Assembly: GCA_016927185.1 (NCBI GenBank)
Contig: JAFGND010000073.1
Coordinates: 1-37,745, forward strand
DNA: 37,745 bases
Direction: 5' to 3'
Source of the DNA: Candidatus Coatesiibacteriota bacterium
GTDB lineage: Bacteria; JAFGND01
The notes below the pieces were generated by a model. That model had not been told where the DNA came from, did not search any database, and worked only from the letters and a program-made list of their open reading frames with translations. Positions 26,150 through 34,589 of this stretch are shown here, in pieces. Made by a program: the position numbers and the translations under genes. Every line of letters starts with the position of its first letter. Position 1 is the first letter of the stretch.

Positions 26150-27625
26150 TTAATTTACCTTCACTACCCTCTTGCAATCTTTCCCAGACTTCACTATATA
26201 AACTCCTTCTCTCCATTTGCTTGTATCAATAGAGTGCTTGCCTTTCGGTAAAGAAACAATTCTCTGACCAAGAGTATTAAATATATATGCATTTTCAGGA
26301 AGAGAAAGTGAAAGATTATTCTTGAACGGACATGGATAAGCGATTATTTTTTCAGGAGTGCTTTTGTTGAAATGCCATTCTTTACTGAAACCCACTCTTG
26401 AAATTGTGAAACAGTTATCACTACAATCAGTTGTACTGTTGTGCTTATCTGAAATATCAACAAGACACTGCTCAGACGGCGTATTCGGGACTGTCCATGA
26501 GTAAGATGCAGGATTAGCAGGGACTTCTGCTATATCAGTCCATATACTTCCTCCATCAATTGAATATCTGATCTTGACAGTATCAATATTTGCACATTCC
26601 CACTCAATTTGCTGAACCGAACCAACAGTCCAGTTTTCTCCTCCATTCGGACTAATCACTTTGATGGATTTACTACTTGATTGACAAAAAATAACAGATT
26701 GAACGGTTGCAGAATGTCCAGTCAATGTCCTTATACAAGTGCCATCAGATATTTTCCACAGCTTGATATTCCAGTCTGCACTTGCTGAAATTGCATATTC
26801 TCCATCACTACTGATATCTACTCCTGCCAGACCGTATGAATGACCTTCAAATACCATCATACATACACCATCAGACAGCCTTGAATACTTCATGGTTTTA
26901 TCTGAACTACCTGACAACACAAAGTTGCCATCAGGGGAAAACCTTACTGAATAAACTGGAGAAGAATGCACATTAATTGTCCTAATACATGATGAATCAG
27001 CCAGATTCCAGTATTTGATTGATCTGTCAACACTTCCTGTTAATGCATATCTGTAATCAGGACTGAATACAATTGAATTTACACTTAAATCATGACCTCT
27101 TAAAACCATAAGGCATGTTTCTGATGGAATATCCCAGTATCTTGCAAACATTCCTCTTTCTCCCGATAATACATATATACCATCTCCGCTTATGTCAACT
27201 GACATAACTGCATCAGGATATCCTGTCAGGGTTTTCAAGCATACTCCATCGGATAATCTCCAGTATTTGATTGTGTTATCCCAGGCTCCTGAAAGAGCAT
27301 ATCTGCCATTAGAGCTGAAGACGCAAGTATTGGGCTCATAAGTATGTCCTGAGAGCGTTTGCAATAAAGCTCCATCAGGCAAACGCCAGTATTTTACATT
27401 CATATCATAACCGCATGACAGAGCATACAAGCAATCATTGCTTACATCTACTTCATCAACATACCTTTCACAATGAACCATTGTTCTTATGCATTCTCCA
27501 GTATTCAAATCCCAGTATTTTACTGTTCCATCATCACTTCCTGAAATAGCAAATGAAGGTTGTTCTGCATTCAAGACAGATGATAAAGAAATGGAAAAGA
27601 TTAAAGACAATAGTAACATTTTCAT
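26150..27625 (-). CDS. Secreted seven-bladed WD40 protein with Ig-like and T9SS sorting domains
   Basis: The 491-residue protein has a signal peptide (about 1-20) and seven WD40 repeats, recognisable by KYWD, KYWR, KYWR, RYWD, KYWN, KYSR and KLWK (residues 23-315). An Ig/fibronectin-like module beginning VISPNGGENWTVGSVQQIEW follows. The T9SS sorting domain starts at IAYPCPFKNNLSLSLPENAY and ends EGVYIVKSGKDCKRVVKVN. WD40 proteins are usually intracellular; signal peptide and sorting tail make this one extracellular. Each blade has one or more Cys (for example CIRT or CLKT after the DG turn). A TTGACA at 27682-27677 lies upstream with AAGAAT at 17-base spacing. It is first gene of a pair with the PQQ propeller. 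Confidence 0.9.
   Translation of the reverse strand: MKMLLLSLIFSISLSSVLNAEQPSFAISGSDDGTVKYWDLNTGECIRTMVHCERYVDEVDVSNDCLYALSCGYDMNVKYWRLPDGALLQTLSGHTYEPNTCVFSSNGRYALSGAWDNTIKYWRLSDGVCLKTLTGYPDAVMSVDISGDGIYVLSGERGMFARYWDIPSETCLMVLRGHDLSVNSIVFSPDYRYALTGSVDRSIKYWNLADSSCIRTINVHSSPVYSVRFSPDGNFVLSGSSDKTMKYSRLSDGVCMMVFEGHSYGLAGVDISSDGEYAISASADWNIKLWKISDGTCIRTLTGHSATVQSVIFCQSSSKSIKVISPNGGENWTVGSVQQIEWECANIDTVKIRYSIDGGSIWTDIAEVPANPASYSWTVPNTPSEQCLVDISDKHNSTTDCSDNCFTISRVGFSKEWHFNKSTPEKIIAYPCPFKNNLSLSLPENAYIFNTLGQRIVSLPKGKHSIDTSKWREGVYIVKSGKDCKRVVKVN
26160..26229 (-). repeat. Near-identical sorting-tail DNA, copy 2
   Basis: It matches 24854-24923 in 68 of 70 bases and encodes DTSKWREGVYIVKSGKDCK and the following residues at the end of the WD40 protein. 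The neighbouring sorting-domain sequence upstream is only loosely similar. Confidence 0.92.
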
Positions 27626-27750
27626 TCTAGAATCCTTATTTGAACCGATGTAAATTCTTCTGTTTCATAAAGAAATTGTCAAGGTTTTTATTTAATTTAT
27701 TCAGCCCCTAGACATCAAGAATAAATGAGAACTTTATAAAATTTTCCTGC

Positions 27751-28377
27751 TTATCTTTCAAAAATAAGTCTTACAAGCTTATCAATATCTCTCTCATCAG
27801 GATATCTGGAACGAATGAGTGTTATTCTTTGAAGTGCTTCTGAACGGGAATACTGCATTTGAAGCATAATTGCAAGTAAATCATTGTCTATTTCATCCCT
27901 TTCACTTGCTTCATAAACTCCACCCTCTGAATCTATCTTTTTGCTTACAGTCCATATCCCGTTCTTCCTCAAATAAGGCTGCAAATCATCAATCAGGGAT
28001 TTTGCCTTGTTTGCACCAATTCCCGGGAGACTCTTCAGGTACAGGATATTATTGTTGAGAATTGCATAAGCAATCTCGTCAATAGGTCTTATCAGCGAAG
28101 AAATGAAGCTGGATGCACCAAGTTTGGGTATCTTGAGAGCTTCAATAAAAAAGTCTCTCTCATTTATATCGAGAAATCCAAACAGAGTGTAAATCATCTT
28201 GTTCCCTGCAATTGTCCATTGTTCATATAGATACAGCTTCTGCTGCTCTCCAATTATTAGCTCTGCATTAAGGTTATATATCGGGGGAATTCTTATCAGC
28301 CAGCCAATTCCACTAGATTCAATAATCCATGCTGAGGAATATTTCTCTGTAAGTACACCCTGAATATAATCCTTCAT
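27751..28377 (-). CDS. ruvA: Holliday junction protein RuvA (divergent)
   Basis: This tetrameric protein binds four-way junctions and loads RuvB. The 208-residue protein has the OB-fold N-terminus (IQGVLTEKYSSAWIIESSGIGWLI), YTLFGFLDINERDFF, a second helix-hairpin-helix LPGIGANKAKSLIDDL (about 115-130) and a C-terminal RuvB-binding helical domain (DNDLLAIMLQMQYSRSEALQRI). The first helix-hairpin-helix, normally VNGVGPKLAL, reads IPKLGASSFI and has lost its glycine pattern. The start overlaps ruvC by four bases. ruvB is not in the window. Confidence 0.88.
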   Translation of the reverse strand: MKDYIQGVLTEKYSSAWIIESSGIGWLIRIPPIYNLNAELIIGEQQKLYLYEQWTIAGNKMIYTLFGFLDINERDFFIEALKIPKLGASSFISSLIRPIDEIAYAILNNNILYLKSLPGIGANKAKSLIDDLQPYLRKNGIWTVSKKIDSEGGVYEASERDEIDNDLLAIMLQMQYSRSEALQRITLIRSRYPDERDIDKLVRLIFER

Positions 28378-28865
28378 ACTTTCATCCTTGTCTCGCTATA
28401 GAAATGCGCCAAAGCTATTGCTATTGCATCTGATACATCACTGATGATGCTCTGCTCACGCAAATTGAGCGAATAAAAAACTCCCCTTCTCACCTGCTCT
28501 TTTGTTGCACGCCCATTTCCTGTTATAAGTTTCTTGACCATTGTTGCAGAATAACCATATAAAGGGATTTTATATTGTGCTGCCAGCATGCAGACTACTC
28601 CCCTTGCATGTCCCATAAGAATAGCAGTCTTGGGATGAGCATAATGCGAATAAAGCTCCTCAACTATCAAAATTCCAACCTTGAATTCCTCTATTATCTT
28701 TGAAAGCTCTGTATATATAAGGAATAATCGATTGTCAAGTCCATCTTTTGATTTAGGTTTTATTAGCCCTGCTTCAAGTAGCTTTGGTTTGCCTTTATTA
28801 TCATCTATCAGGGCATAACCTGTTTTGTAAAGCCCTGGATCAACACCAAGGCTGATTAAGCTCAT
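28374..28865 (-). CDS. ruvC: Crossover junction endodeoxyribonuclease RuvC
   Basis: This Holliday junction resolvase has 163 residues, normal length. Catalytic acidic residues are visible: Asp9 in LGVDPG, Glu69/Glu70 in ILIVEELY, and Asp143 and Asp146 in ISDVSDAIAIALAH. YSATMVKKLITGNGRATKEQV is the junction-binding segment. It overlaps yebC by one base (TAATG) and ruvA by four, so the three are coupled. Confidence 0.96.
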   Translation of the reverse strand: MSLISLGVDPGLYKTGYALIDDNKGKPKLLEAGLIKPKSKDGLDNRLFLIYTELSKIIEEFKVGILIVEELYSHYAHPKTAILMGHARGVVCMLAAQYKIPLYGYSATMVKKLITGNGRATKEQVRRGVFYSLNLREQSIISDVSDAIAIALAHFYSETRMKV

Positions 28866-29584
28866 TACCAGTCAACATTGTTATATACATCAGAGACATC
28901 GTCCAGTTCATCCAGTCTATCAAGCAGTTTTAGCACTCTCTCCTGATCTTTTTCATCAAGTTTTATCGTACTTTGCGGGATTCTCGTCATTTCTGCAGTA
29001 TTGACATGGATTTTTGCAGTTTCCAATCCCTTCTTGACATTCTCTATAGCATCAACTGAGCAGTATATCTCATATAAATCATCTGCTGTTTGCATATCAT
29101 CAGCACCTGCATCTATTGCAGCTGCCATTACTGTATCCTCATCATATTGTTCAGTGTTAACAGTTATCAAGCCTTTAGGTTCAAACATCCATGAAACACA
29201 ACCCGAATCCCCAAGATTCCCTCCATGCTTACCGAAAACATGCCTTATATCTGCAGCTGTCCTGTTCTTGTTATCTGTTGTTCCATATATATATATAGCT
29301 GCCCCACCAGGTCCATATCCTTCATAAATGACTTCCTCGTAAGTTACTCCTCCACCTTCACCAGTAGCCTTCTGTATAGCCCGTTTGATATTCTCATTCG
29401 GCATATTAACTGCCTTTGCTCCCTGGATGGCAACACGCAATCTGTTGTTTGTTTCCGGATCTCCTCCCCCAAGCCTTGCAGCAATCATGATTTCACGGAT
29501 ATATTTCGTGAACATTTTTCCTCTTGCTGCGTCAGTCTTTTCCTTCTTTCTCTTTATGGTAGACCATTTATTATGTCCTGACAT
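28865..29584 (-). CDS. yebC: YebC/PmpR family regulatory protein
   Basis: A 239-residue protein with the family opening MSGHNKWSTIKRKKEKTDAA, GKMFTKYIREI, NMPNENIKRAIQKATGE, YEEVIYEGYGPGGAAI and the acidic C-terminus. YebC proteins have been described as transcriptional regulators and, more recently, as factors relieving ribosome stalling at proline stretches. The neighbouring EF-G-like gene upstream would suit a translational role, whereas ruvC downstream is a very common genomic partner. The ATG has AAAGGA nine bases upstream, overlapping the EF-G-like stop. Confidence 0.95.
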   Translation of the reverse strand: MSGHNKWSTIKRKKEKTDAARGKMFTKYIREIMIAARLGGGDPETNNRLRVAIQGAKAVNMPNENIKRAIQKATGEGGGVTYEEVIYEGYGPGGAAIYIYGTTDNKNRTAADIRHVFGKHGGNLGDSGCVSWMFEPKGLITVNTEQYDEDTVMAAAIDAGADDMQTADDLYEIYCSVDAIENVKKGLETAKIHVNTAEMTRIPQSTIKLDEKDQERVLKLLDRLDELDDVSDVYNNVDW

Positions 29585-29590
29585 ATGGTG

Positions 29591-31663
29591 CTATCCTTTC
29601 TTTTCTTCATTTGCAGCAGCGATAATTTTCTCGGAAATTTCATGTGGTACAGGTTCATAAGTATTGAAATCCATTGTAAACATTCCTCTTCCCTGGGTAA
29701 TGCTTCTCAATGTGGAAGAGTATCCTTGCATCTCAGCAAGCGGGACATTAGCTCTGATAATCTGAAGTCCACCCTTGTCTTCCATGCCAGAAATTCTCCC
29801 GCGCCTGCTGTTCAAATCACCCATTACATCTCCCATATACTCGCTGGGAACTTTTACCTCTACATTATAAATGGGTTCAAGCAGAATTGGCCCAGCCTTG
29901 TCAGCAGCTGCTTTGAAAGCAAGACTGCCTGCAAGTTTGAATGCTAATTCTGAAGAATCAACTGGATGATAAGAACCATCAAAACATTTTGCATGGACAC
30001 CCACAACCTTGTATCCTGCAATAATGCCCATCTCCATTCTCTCTTTTATACCCTTGTCAACAGCAGGAATATATTGATTGGGAATTACTCCTCCAACTAT
30101 GGCATCCTCGAATTCATATTCCTTTTCTTTTGAAGGACTTAACTCAACCCAGCAATCGCCAAATTGACCTCTTCCACCTGTCTGCTTTTTATGTCTTCCC
30201 TGAGCGCTTGCAACCTTAGTTATTGTTTCCCTGTAAGCTATCTTTGGTGTTTCCTTGTCAACTTCTATTCCATATCTGCTTTTAAGTCGCTTCAAAATCA
30301 CATCAAGATGTACATCTCCAATGCCTGTCAAGAGTGTTTGCTTTACTTCTACGTCAAGATGAAAAGAGAATGAAGGATCCTCATCCTGTAATCTTCTTAT
30401 TCCTTCAGTTATCTTGTCTTCATCTTCCTTGCTTCTTGGCTTTATTGCGATCTGCACAAGCGGCTTCAAAATCCTGATTTCAGGAAGATTTATATCAACA
30501 CTTTTGTCTGCCAGTGTATCTCCTGTTGAAACATCTTTCAGTTTGGCAACCGTAATTATATCACCAATATTCGCAGTTTCCGTATCTTTTCTGTCTTTTC
30601 CCTGTGGGAATGTAATATTCCCTATCCTTTCTGAGTTTGATTTTGTTTTATTTATGAAATCCTGTCCAATTCTTATACTACCATTAAGCACCTTAATAAG
30701 TGCAAGTTTGCCAATGTTTTTTTCTGAAATAGTCTTGAATACATATCCTACAAAAGCCCCATCATCAGTTACCGCAACAGAAACTTCATTTTCGCTTGAA
30801 GAAGCTGAAAATCCCTTTATTTCAGGTAAACGGTATGGTGACGGAGCAAACTCAACAAGAAAATCAAGAAGCAATGAAGTTCCAAAATTACTGTAGCCAT
30901 CACCACAAAGAACTGGGAATATCTCTTGCCTTGAAATGCTCTCCTTGAGTCCCTTGAAAAAATCCTCATCTGAAAGATTCTCTTCTTCAAAATACTTGTT
31001 CATCAATTCTTCAGAACCTTCTGCGACTTTCTCTAAAAGCGCTTTTCTAGAAGATTCCACTTTCTCCTTCAGATTTTCTGGTACAGGAATTTCCTTTACT
31101 GTTCCATCTTCATTACATTCATAGGCTTTTCTTTTCAAGACATCTACAATCTTGCTGAAACCTTCACCCGGATCAACAGGTATATGAACAGGAAGAACCC
31201 CATTACCCCATTCATTAACTGCTTCTGTAATTATCTGGTCAAACTTTGCATGCTCTCTTTTTTCTCTTGTTACGTAAATAATTCTTGGAATTTTTTCCTC
31301 TTCCGCGAACTCCCATACCTTTTCAGTTACAACTTCGACTCCTGAAACTCCCTGAATAACTACTAATGCTGCATCTGCTACTCTCAAGCCGAATTTGACT
31401 TCACTCAGGAAATCCACAAATCCGGGAGTATCTATTAGATTTATCTTATGTTTCTGCCAGTTCATATAAGCTGCAGAAATTCCTATTGTCATCTTTCTTT
31501 CTATCTCTTCCTGATCATAATCAAGTATCGAGTTGCCTTGATCCACTCTGTTAAGTCTTGAAGTAACCTTACTTGTATATAACATAGCTTCTGCCAGAGT
31601 AGTTTTTCCGCAACCACCGTGTCCAATCAATACTATATTCCTTATTGTATCCGATACTTTCAC
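29591..31663 (-). CDS. EF-G-like protein with degenerate guanine-recognition motifs
   Basis: The 690-residue protein has all EF-G domains and belongs with the bacterial EF-G-like (non-canonical, TM1651-type) group. G1 is intact (GHGGCGKTT, Lys20), as are the switch I Thr and DTPG (78-81). The catalytic His of DTPGH is Phe82, while this subgroup often has an aromatic there. Most striking, the NKMD guanine-specificity motif is replaced: residues 129-143 IYVTREKREHAKF align without gaps to the usual FINKMDRENADF, giving TREK (132-135). The SAL-type G5 motif is DGY (255-257). Nucleotide choice may therefore differ or be relaxed. Domains III-V are preserved (GRGQFGDCWVEL, AYRETITK, GMFTMDFNTYEPVP). 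The start is GTG with AAGGAGG five bases upstream. It is not the housekeeping EF-G by sequence. Confidence 0.85.
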   Translation of the reverse strand: MKVSDTIRNIVLIGHGGCGKTTLAEAMLYTSKVTSRLNRVDQGNSILDYDQEEIERKMTIGISAAYMNWQKHKINLIDTPGFVDFLSEVKFGLRVADAALVVIQGVSGVEVVTEKVWEFAEEEKIPRIIYVTREKREHAKFDQIITEAVNEWGNGVLPVHIPVDPGEGFSKIVDVLKRKAYECNEDGTVKEIPVPENLKEKVESSRKALLEKVAEGSEELMNKYFEEENLSDEDFFKGLKESISRQEIFPVLCGDGYSNFGTSLLLDFLVEFAPSPYRLPEIKGFSASSSENEVSVAVTDDGAFVGYVFKTISEKNIGKLALIKVLNGSIRIGQDFINKTKSNSERIGNITFPQGKDRKDTETANIGDIITVAKLKDVSTGDTLADKSVDINLPEIRILKPLVQIAIKPRSKEDEDKITEGIRRLQDEDPSFSFHLDVEVKQTLLTGIGDVHLDVILKRLKSRYGIEVDKETPKIAYRETITKVASAQGRHKKQTGGRGQFGDCWVELSPSKEKEYEFEDAIVGGVIPNQYIPAVDKGIKERMEMGIIAGYKVVGVHAKCFDGSYHPVDSSELAFKLAGSLAFKAAADKAGPILLEPIYNVEVKVPSEYMGDVMGDLNSRRGRISGMEDKGGLQIIRANVPLAEMQGYSSTLRSITQGRGMFTMDFNTYEPVPHEISEKIIAAANEEKKG

Positions 31664-31681
31664 ACTTTCCTCCTTAAACTG

Positions 31682-32293
31682 TTAAACAATCTGCAGTTTA
31701 TGCAAAATATTATTTACCGTGTTCCCCTTAGGTATCAGCAAAAAGAAAACCTCTAGTTTATCCTTGATACTGAAATCCATTTTTGTCTTCAAAAAGAAAA
31801 TCCTCTCATTCCCGCTCATCATATCATCTGATATATCAAGAGTAGTAAGTACTGCACCTGCCAGATCCGTTTCCATTCCAGGTATGGTCATTTTAGAGCT
31901 GAATCCAAGCATTTGCTGGAACGGATTTAAATAAGATCCTGTAAGTATATTAGCAACTTCCTTGATAACACTTCTTCCCATTGGAGTTAATTGAGTTGTT
32001 TCTCCCAACTTGTTTCCAAGCATCAGGTCAATCAAGAGTAATGCATGTTTGTAGGGAAAAAGTAATATTACTTTGGCATCAAGGTCACCACTGATGTTAA
32101 AAAGGATGCAGGTAACAATTTCATTTGGATCTCCAAACATCTCAGATAGTCTTTCATATTCAACTATGTTCAGTTCGGTTACTGAAATTAAAACTGCTTT
32201 GTTTATCAAGCTTGAAAAGGAATTGGCTGCATGGCCAACACCTATATTTGATATCTCCTTGAGAGCATCAATTTGCTTGTAATTGAGTTCCAT
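31682..32293 (-). CDS. cheC: CheC-type chemotaxis phosphatase
   Basis: From the ATG at 32293 the protein has 203 residues. Both ExxN phosphatase motifs are present, Glu13/Asn16 in LKEISNIGVGHAA and Glu112/Asn115 in VIKEVANILTGSYL, as in CheC proteins that dephosphorylate CheY-P. An upstream TTG at 32308 would add five residues. No other chemotaxis or flagellar gene lies in the window, so it may act on another response regulator. It heads the series cheC > EF-G-like > yebC > ruvC > ruvA, 18 bases before the EF-G-like start. Confidence 0.85.
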   Translation of the reverse strand: MELNYKQIDALKEISNIGVGHAANSFSSLINKAVLISVTELNIVEYERLSEMFGDPNEIVTCILFNISGDLDAKVILLFPYKHALLLIDLMLGNKLGETTQLTPMGRSVIKEVANILTGSYLNPFQQMLGFSSKMTIPGMETDLAGAVLTTLDISDDMMSGNERIFFLKTKMDFSIKDKLEVFFLLIPKGNTVNNILHKLQIV

Positions 32294-32623
32294 TCTTCTA
32301 TCTAACAAAACTTAATATATGCAATCCAAAGCAAAATTGCCATAATATTGTCAATACTTTTCAAGTTATTTAGATTATATCAAGTTTTTAGTATTGCTGC
32401 TTATCTTGATTTCTTTACTTAAAAATGCCTGCTTTTATCCACTTTTTTTCCAAAGCGGTATTAACTTCAAAGCAAATTTAAAGATGATTTTAAGTCAACA
32501 TAAATTTAAAATCAAATAAAACTTAATGTTTGATAGTATTTGTTAACTCTTCTCTTGACAAGATTGAAAGAGATTCAATGACTAATCATAAAATTTACAA
32601 ATGATTAAATGGAGGTATTTGTA
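32294..32623. promoter_or_regulatory. AT-rich divergent intergenic region with inverted repeats
   Basis: No gene was found. For the acyl-CoA operon there is a TTGACA at 32555-32560 with no good -10. Directly behind it is the palindrome ATTGAA-AGAGA-TTCAAT (32563-32579), then AATCAT / ATGATT arms (32584-32589, 32601-32606). Further upstream are 9-base arms TGATTTTAA (32485-32493) and TTAAAATCA (32506-32514). These look like operator sites for a regulator of the fatty-acyl operon. Toward cheC a TTGACA (32354-32349) is visible but unsupported by a -10. The ribosome site GGAGG (32612-32616) belongs to the acyl-CoA dehydrogenase gene. Confidence 0.45.
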
Positions 32624-33772
32624 ATGGATTTTGAATTCGATGATATTCAAATTGAGATGCAGGATGCTGCACGACAGTTTGCCTTGAAGAGATTAAAACC
32701 CCTGGTAGCAAAAATGGACGAAGAATCTCATTACGAAACATCACTAATAAAGGAACTCGCTGAACTTGGTTTTTTTGGCATCCTGGTGCCAGAGGAAATG
32801 GGCGGGATAGGCATTGATTCTCTTTCATATGTTCTTATAATAGAAGAATTATCAAAGGTTTGTCCATCCACCTCTGTAATGCTTTCAGTTCACAATTCTC
32901 TCTTGAATGAAATGCTCATGCAAATGGGAACTGATGATCAGAAAAAGCGTTTCTTGAAGAAAGCAGCGGAAGGTAAAATAATTGGAGCATTTGCTATAAC
33001 CGAACCGGAAGCAGGTTCTGATGCAGCAGGGACTAAGACAAAAGCAGTCCTGGATGGAGACAATTATATTATCAACGGTACGAAAACATTTATTACAAAT
33101 GCAAATATTGCAGATGTTTTTATTATATTCACAACTACAAAGCCTGAAGCAAAAACAAAGGGTATTACCGCGTTTTTTGTAGAGAAGGAAACAAAAGGCT
33201 TTTCACTAGGCAAGAAAGAGGAGAAGATGGGTTTAAGAGCTTCTTCAACAATGGAGCTTGTCTTTATAGATGCAGTTGTTCCTGTTACAAACAGGATCGG
33301 AAACGAGAATGAAGGTTTCAAATATGCAATGAAACTCCTGGATGGTGGAAGAATTGGCATAGCTGCCCAGGCTTTGGGAATAGCTGAAGCAGCCTTCGAC
33401 GAAGCAATAAAGTACAGCAAGGAAAGAAAGCAATTTGGAAAAGCTATCTGTGAATTTCAGGCAATTCAATGGATGCTTGCAGATATGGCAACAGATATTG
33501 AGGCAGCAAGAAATATTGTTTATAAAGCTGCATGGATGAAAGACAAGGGGATGCCATATTCAAGAGAAGCTTCCATGGCAAAATTGTATGCCTCCGAGAT
33601 GAGTAACAGAGTGGTAAACAAGGCTTTACAAATTCATGGGGGATATGGCTATGTAAAGGAATTCCCGATTGAAAGAATATACAGGGATCAGAAGATTACC
33701 CAGCTTTATGAAGGAACATCAGAAATTCAGAGAATGGTTATTGCAAGATCTTTACTAAATCCCAATAGATAA
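32624..33772 (+). CDS. Acyl-CoA dehydrogenase (short-chain/butyryl-CoA type)
   Basis: This FAD flavoenzyme oxidises acyl-CoA to trans-2-enoyl-CoA, passing electrons to electron-transfer flavoprotein. From the ATG at 32624 (GGAGG just upstream) it has 382 residues, normal. An ATG at 32609 would place the ribosome site inside the gene and is rejected. Family marks are FAITEPEAGSDA, GTKTFITNA, LGLRASSTMELVF-like GLRASSTMEL, KERKQFGKAICEFQA, QIHGGYGYVKEFPIERIYRD and the catalytic base Glu363 in LYEGTSEIQ. It is first of a four-gene beta-oxidation-type operon. ETF genes are not in the window. Confidence 0.95.
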   Translation: MDFEFDDIQIEMQDAARQFALKRLKPLVAKMDEESHYETSLIKELAELGFFGILVPEEMGGIGIDSLSYVLIIEELSKVCPSTSVMLSVHNSLLNEMLMQMGTDDQKKRFLKKAAEGKIIGAFAITEPEAGSDAAGTKTKAVLDGDNYIINGTKTFITNANIADVFIIFTTTKPEAKTKGITAFFVEKETKGFSLGKKEEKMGLRASSTMELVFIDAVVPVTNRIGNENEGFKYAMKLLDGGRIGIAAQALGIAEAAFDEAIKYSKERKQFGKAICEFQAIQWMLADMATDIEAARNIVYKAAWMKDKGMPYSREASMAKLYASEMSNRVVNKALQIHGGYGYVKEFPIERIYRDQKITQLYEGTSEIQRMVIARSLLNPNR

Positions 33773-33782
33773 AGGAGTAGAA

Positions 33783-34562
33783 ATGGATTATCAATTTATT
33801 AAGGTTGAACTCAGTGATGGAATAGCTATTGTCACCATAGACAGGCAGGAAGCATTAAATGCCTTGAATAGCGAAGTACTATCTTCTCTTCATAAGGTTT
33901 TCTATGAACTTGCAAAAGAAAGTAATCTTAAAGCAGTTATACTGACTGGAGCAGGCAAATCATTCGTTGCGGGTGCAGATATAAAAGAAATGACTGATTA
34001 CAATCCTGTCCAGGCAAGGGCATTTTCTCTGAGAGGTCAATCCATATTTAATCAGATTGAGGATTTTCCAAAACCGGTTATTGCAGCTGTGAATGGATTT
34101 GCCCTTGGTGGGGGTTGTGAATTAGCTATGTCATGTGATTTCAGGATAGCATCTGACAAGGCAAAACTGGGACAACCAGAAGTAAATCTTGGAGTAACAC
34201 CGGGTTTCGGAGGAACCCAGAGATTAGCAAGACTTGTTGGCAGATCAATAGCTAAATACTTGTTGTTTACAGGAGAAATAATAAAAGCTGACAGGGCACT
34301 TCAGATAGGTCTTGTTGATGAAGTGATTGAAGCAGAAAAACTAATGGAAAGATGTATGGAAATTGCCAAAATCATAGCAAAGAAGGGATCAATATCTGTA
34401 TCCTATTGCAAGAGAGCAATAAACAAGGGAATTGAGATTGATTTGAATACAGCACTTGGTTATGAAGCAGAGCTTTTTGCTGAAACCTTTGCTACATTTG
34501 ATCAGAAAGAAGGGATGAAAGCTTTTGCTGAAAAGAGAGAAGCTCAATTCAAAGGTGAATAG
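33783..34562 (+). CDS. Enoyl-CoA hydratase (crotonase)
   Basis: This enzyme hydrates trans-2-enoyl-CoA to 3-hydroxyacyl-CoA. The 259-residue protein has the oxyanion-hole region KSFVAGADIKEM and AVNGFALGGGCELAMSCD, with both catalytic glutamates, Glu113 and Glu133 (GQPEVNLGVTPGFGGTQRL). Length and motifs match crotonase. AAGGAG precedes the ATG; it starts ten bases after the dehydrogenase stop. Confidence 0.95.
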   Translation: MDYQFIKVELSDGIAIVTIDRQEALNALNSEVLSSLHKVFYELAKESNLKAVILTGAGKSFVAGADIKEMTDYNPVQARAFSLRGQSIFNQIEDFPKPVIAAVNGFALGGGCELAMSCDFRIASDKAKLGQPEVNLGVTPGFGGTQRLARLVGRSIAKYLLFTGEIIKADRALQIGLVDEVIEAEKLMERCMEIAKIIAKKGSISVSYCKRAINKGIEIDLNTALGYEAELFAETFATFDQKEGMKAFAEKREAQFKGE

Positions 34563-34589
34563 ATTTTATTTTATTATATGGAGGTTTCT

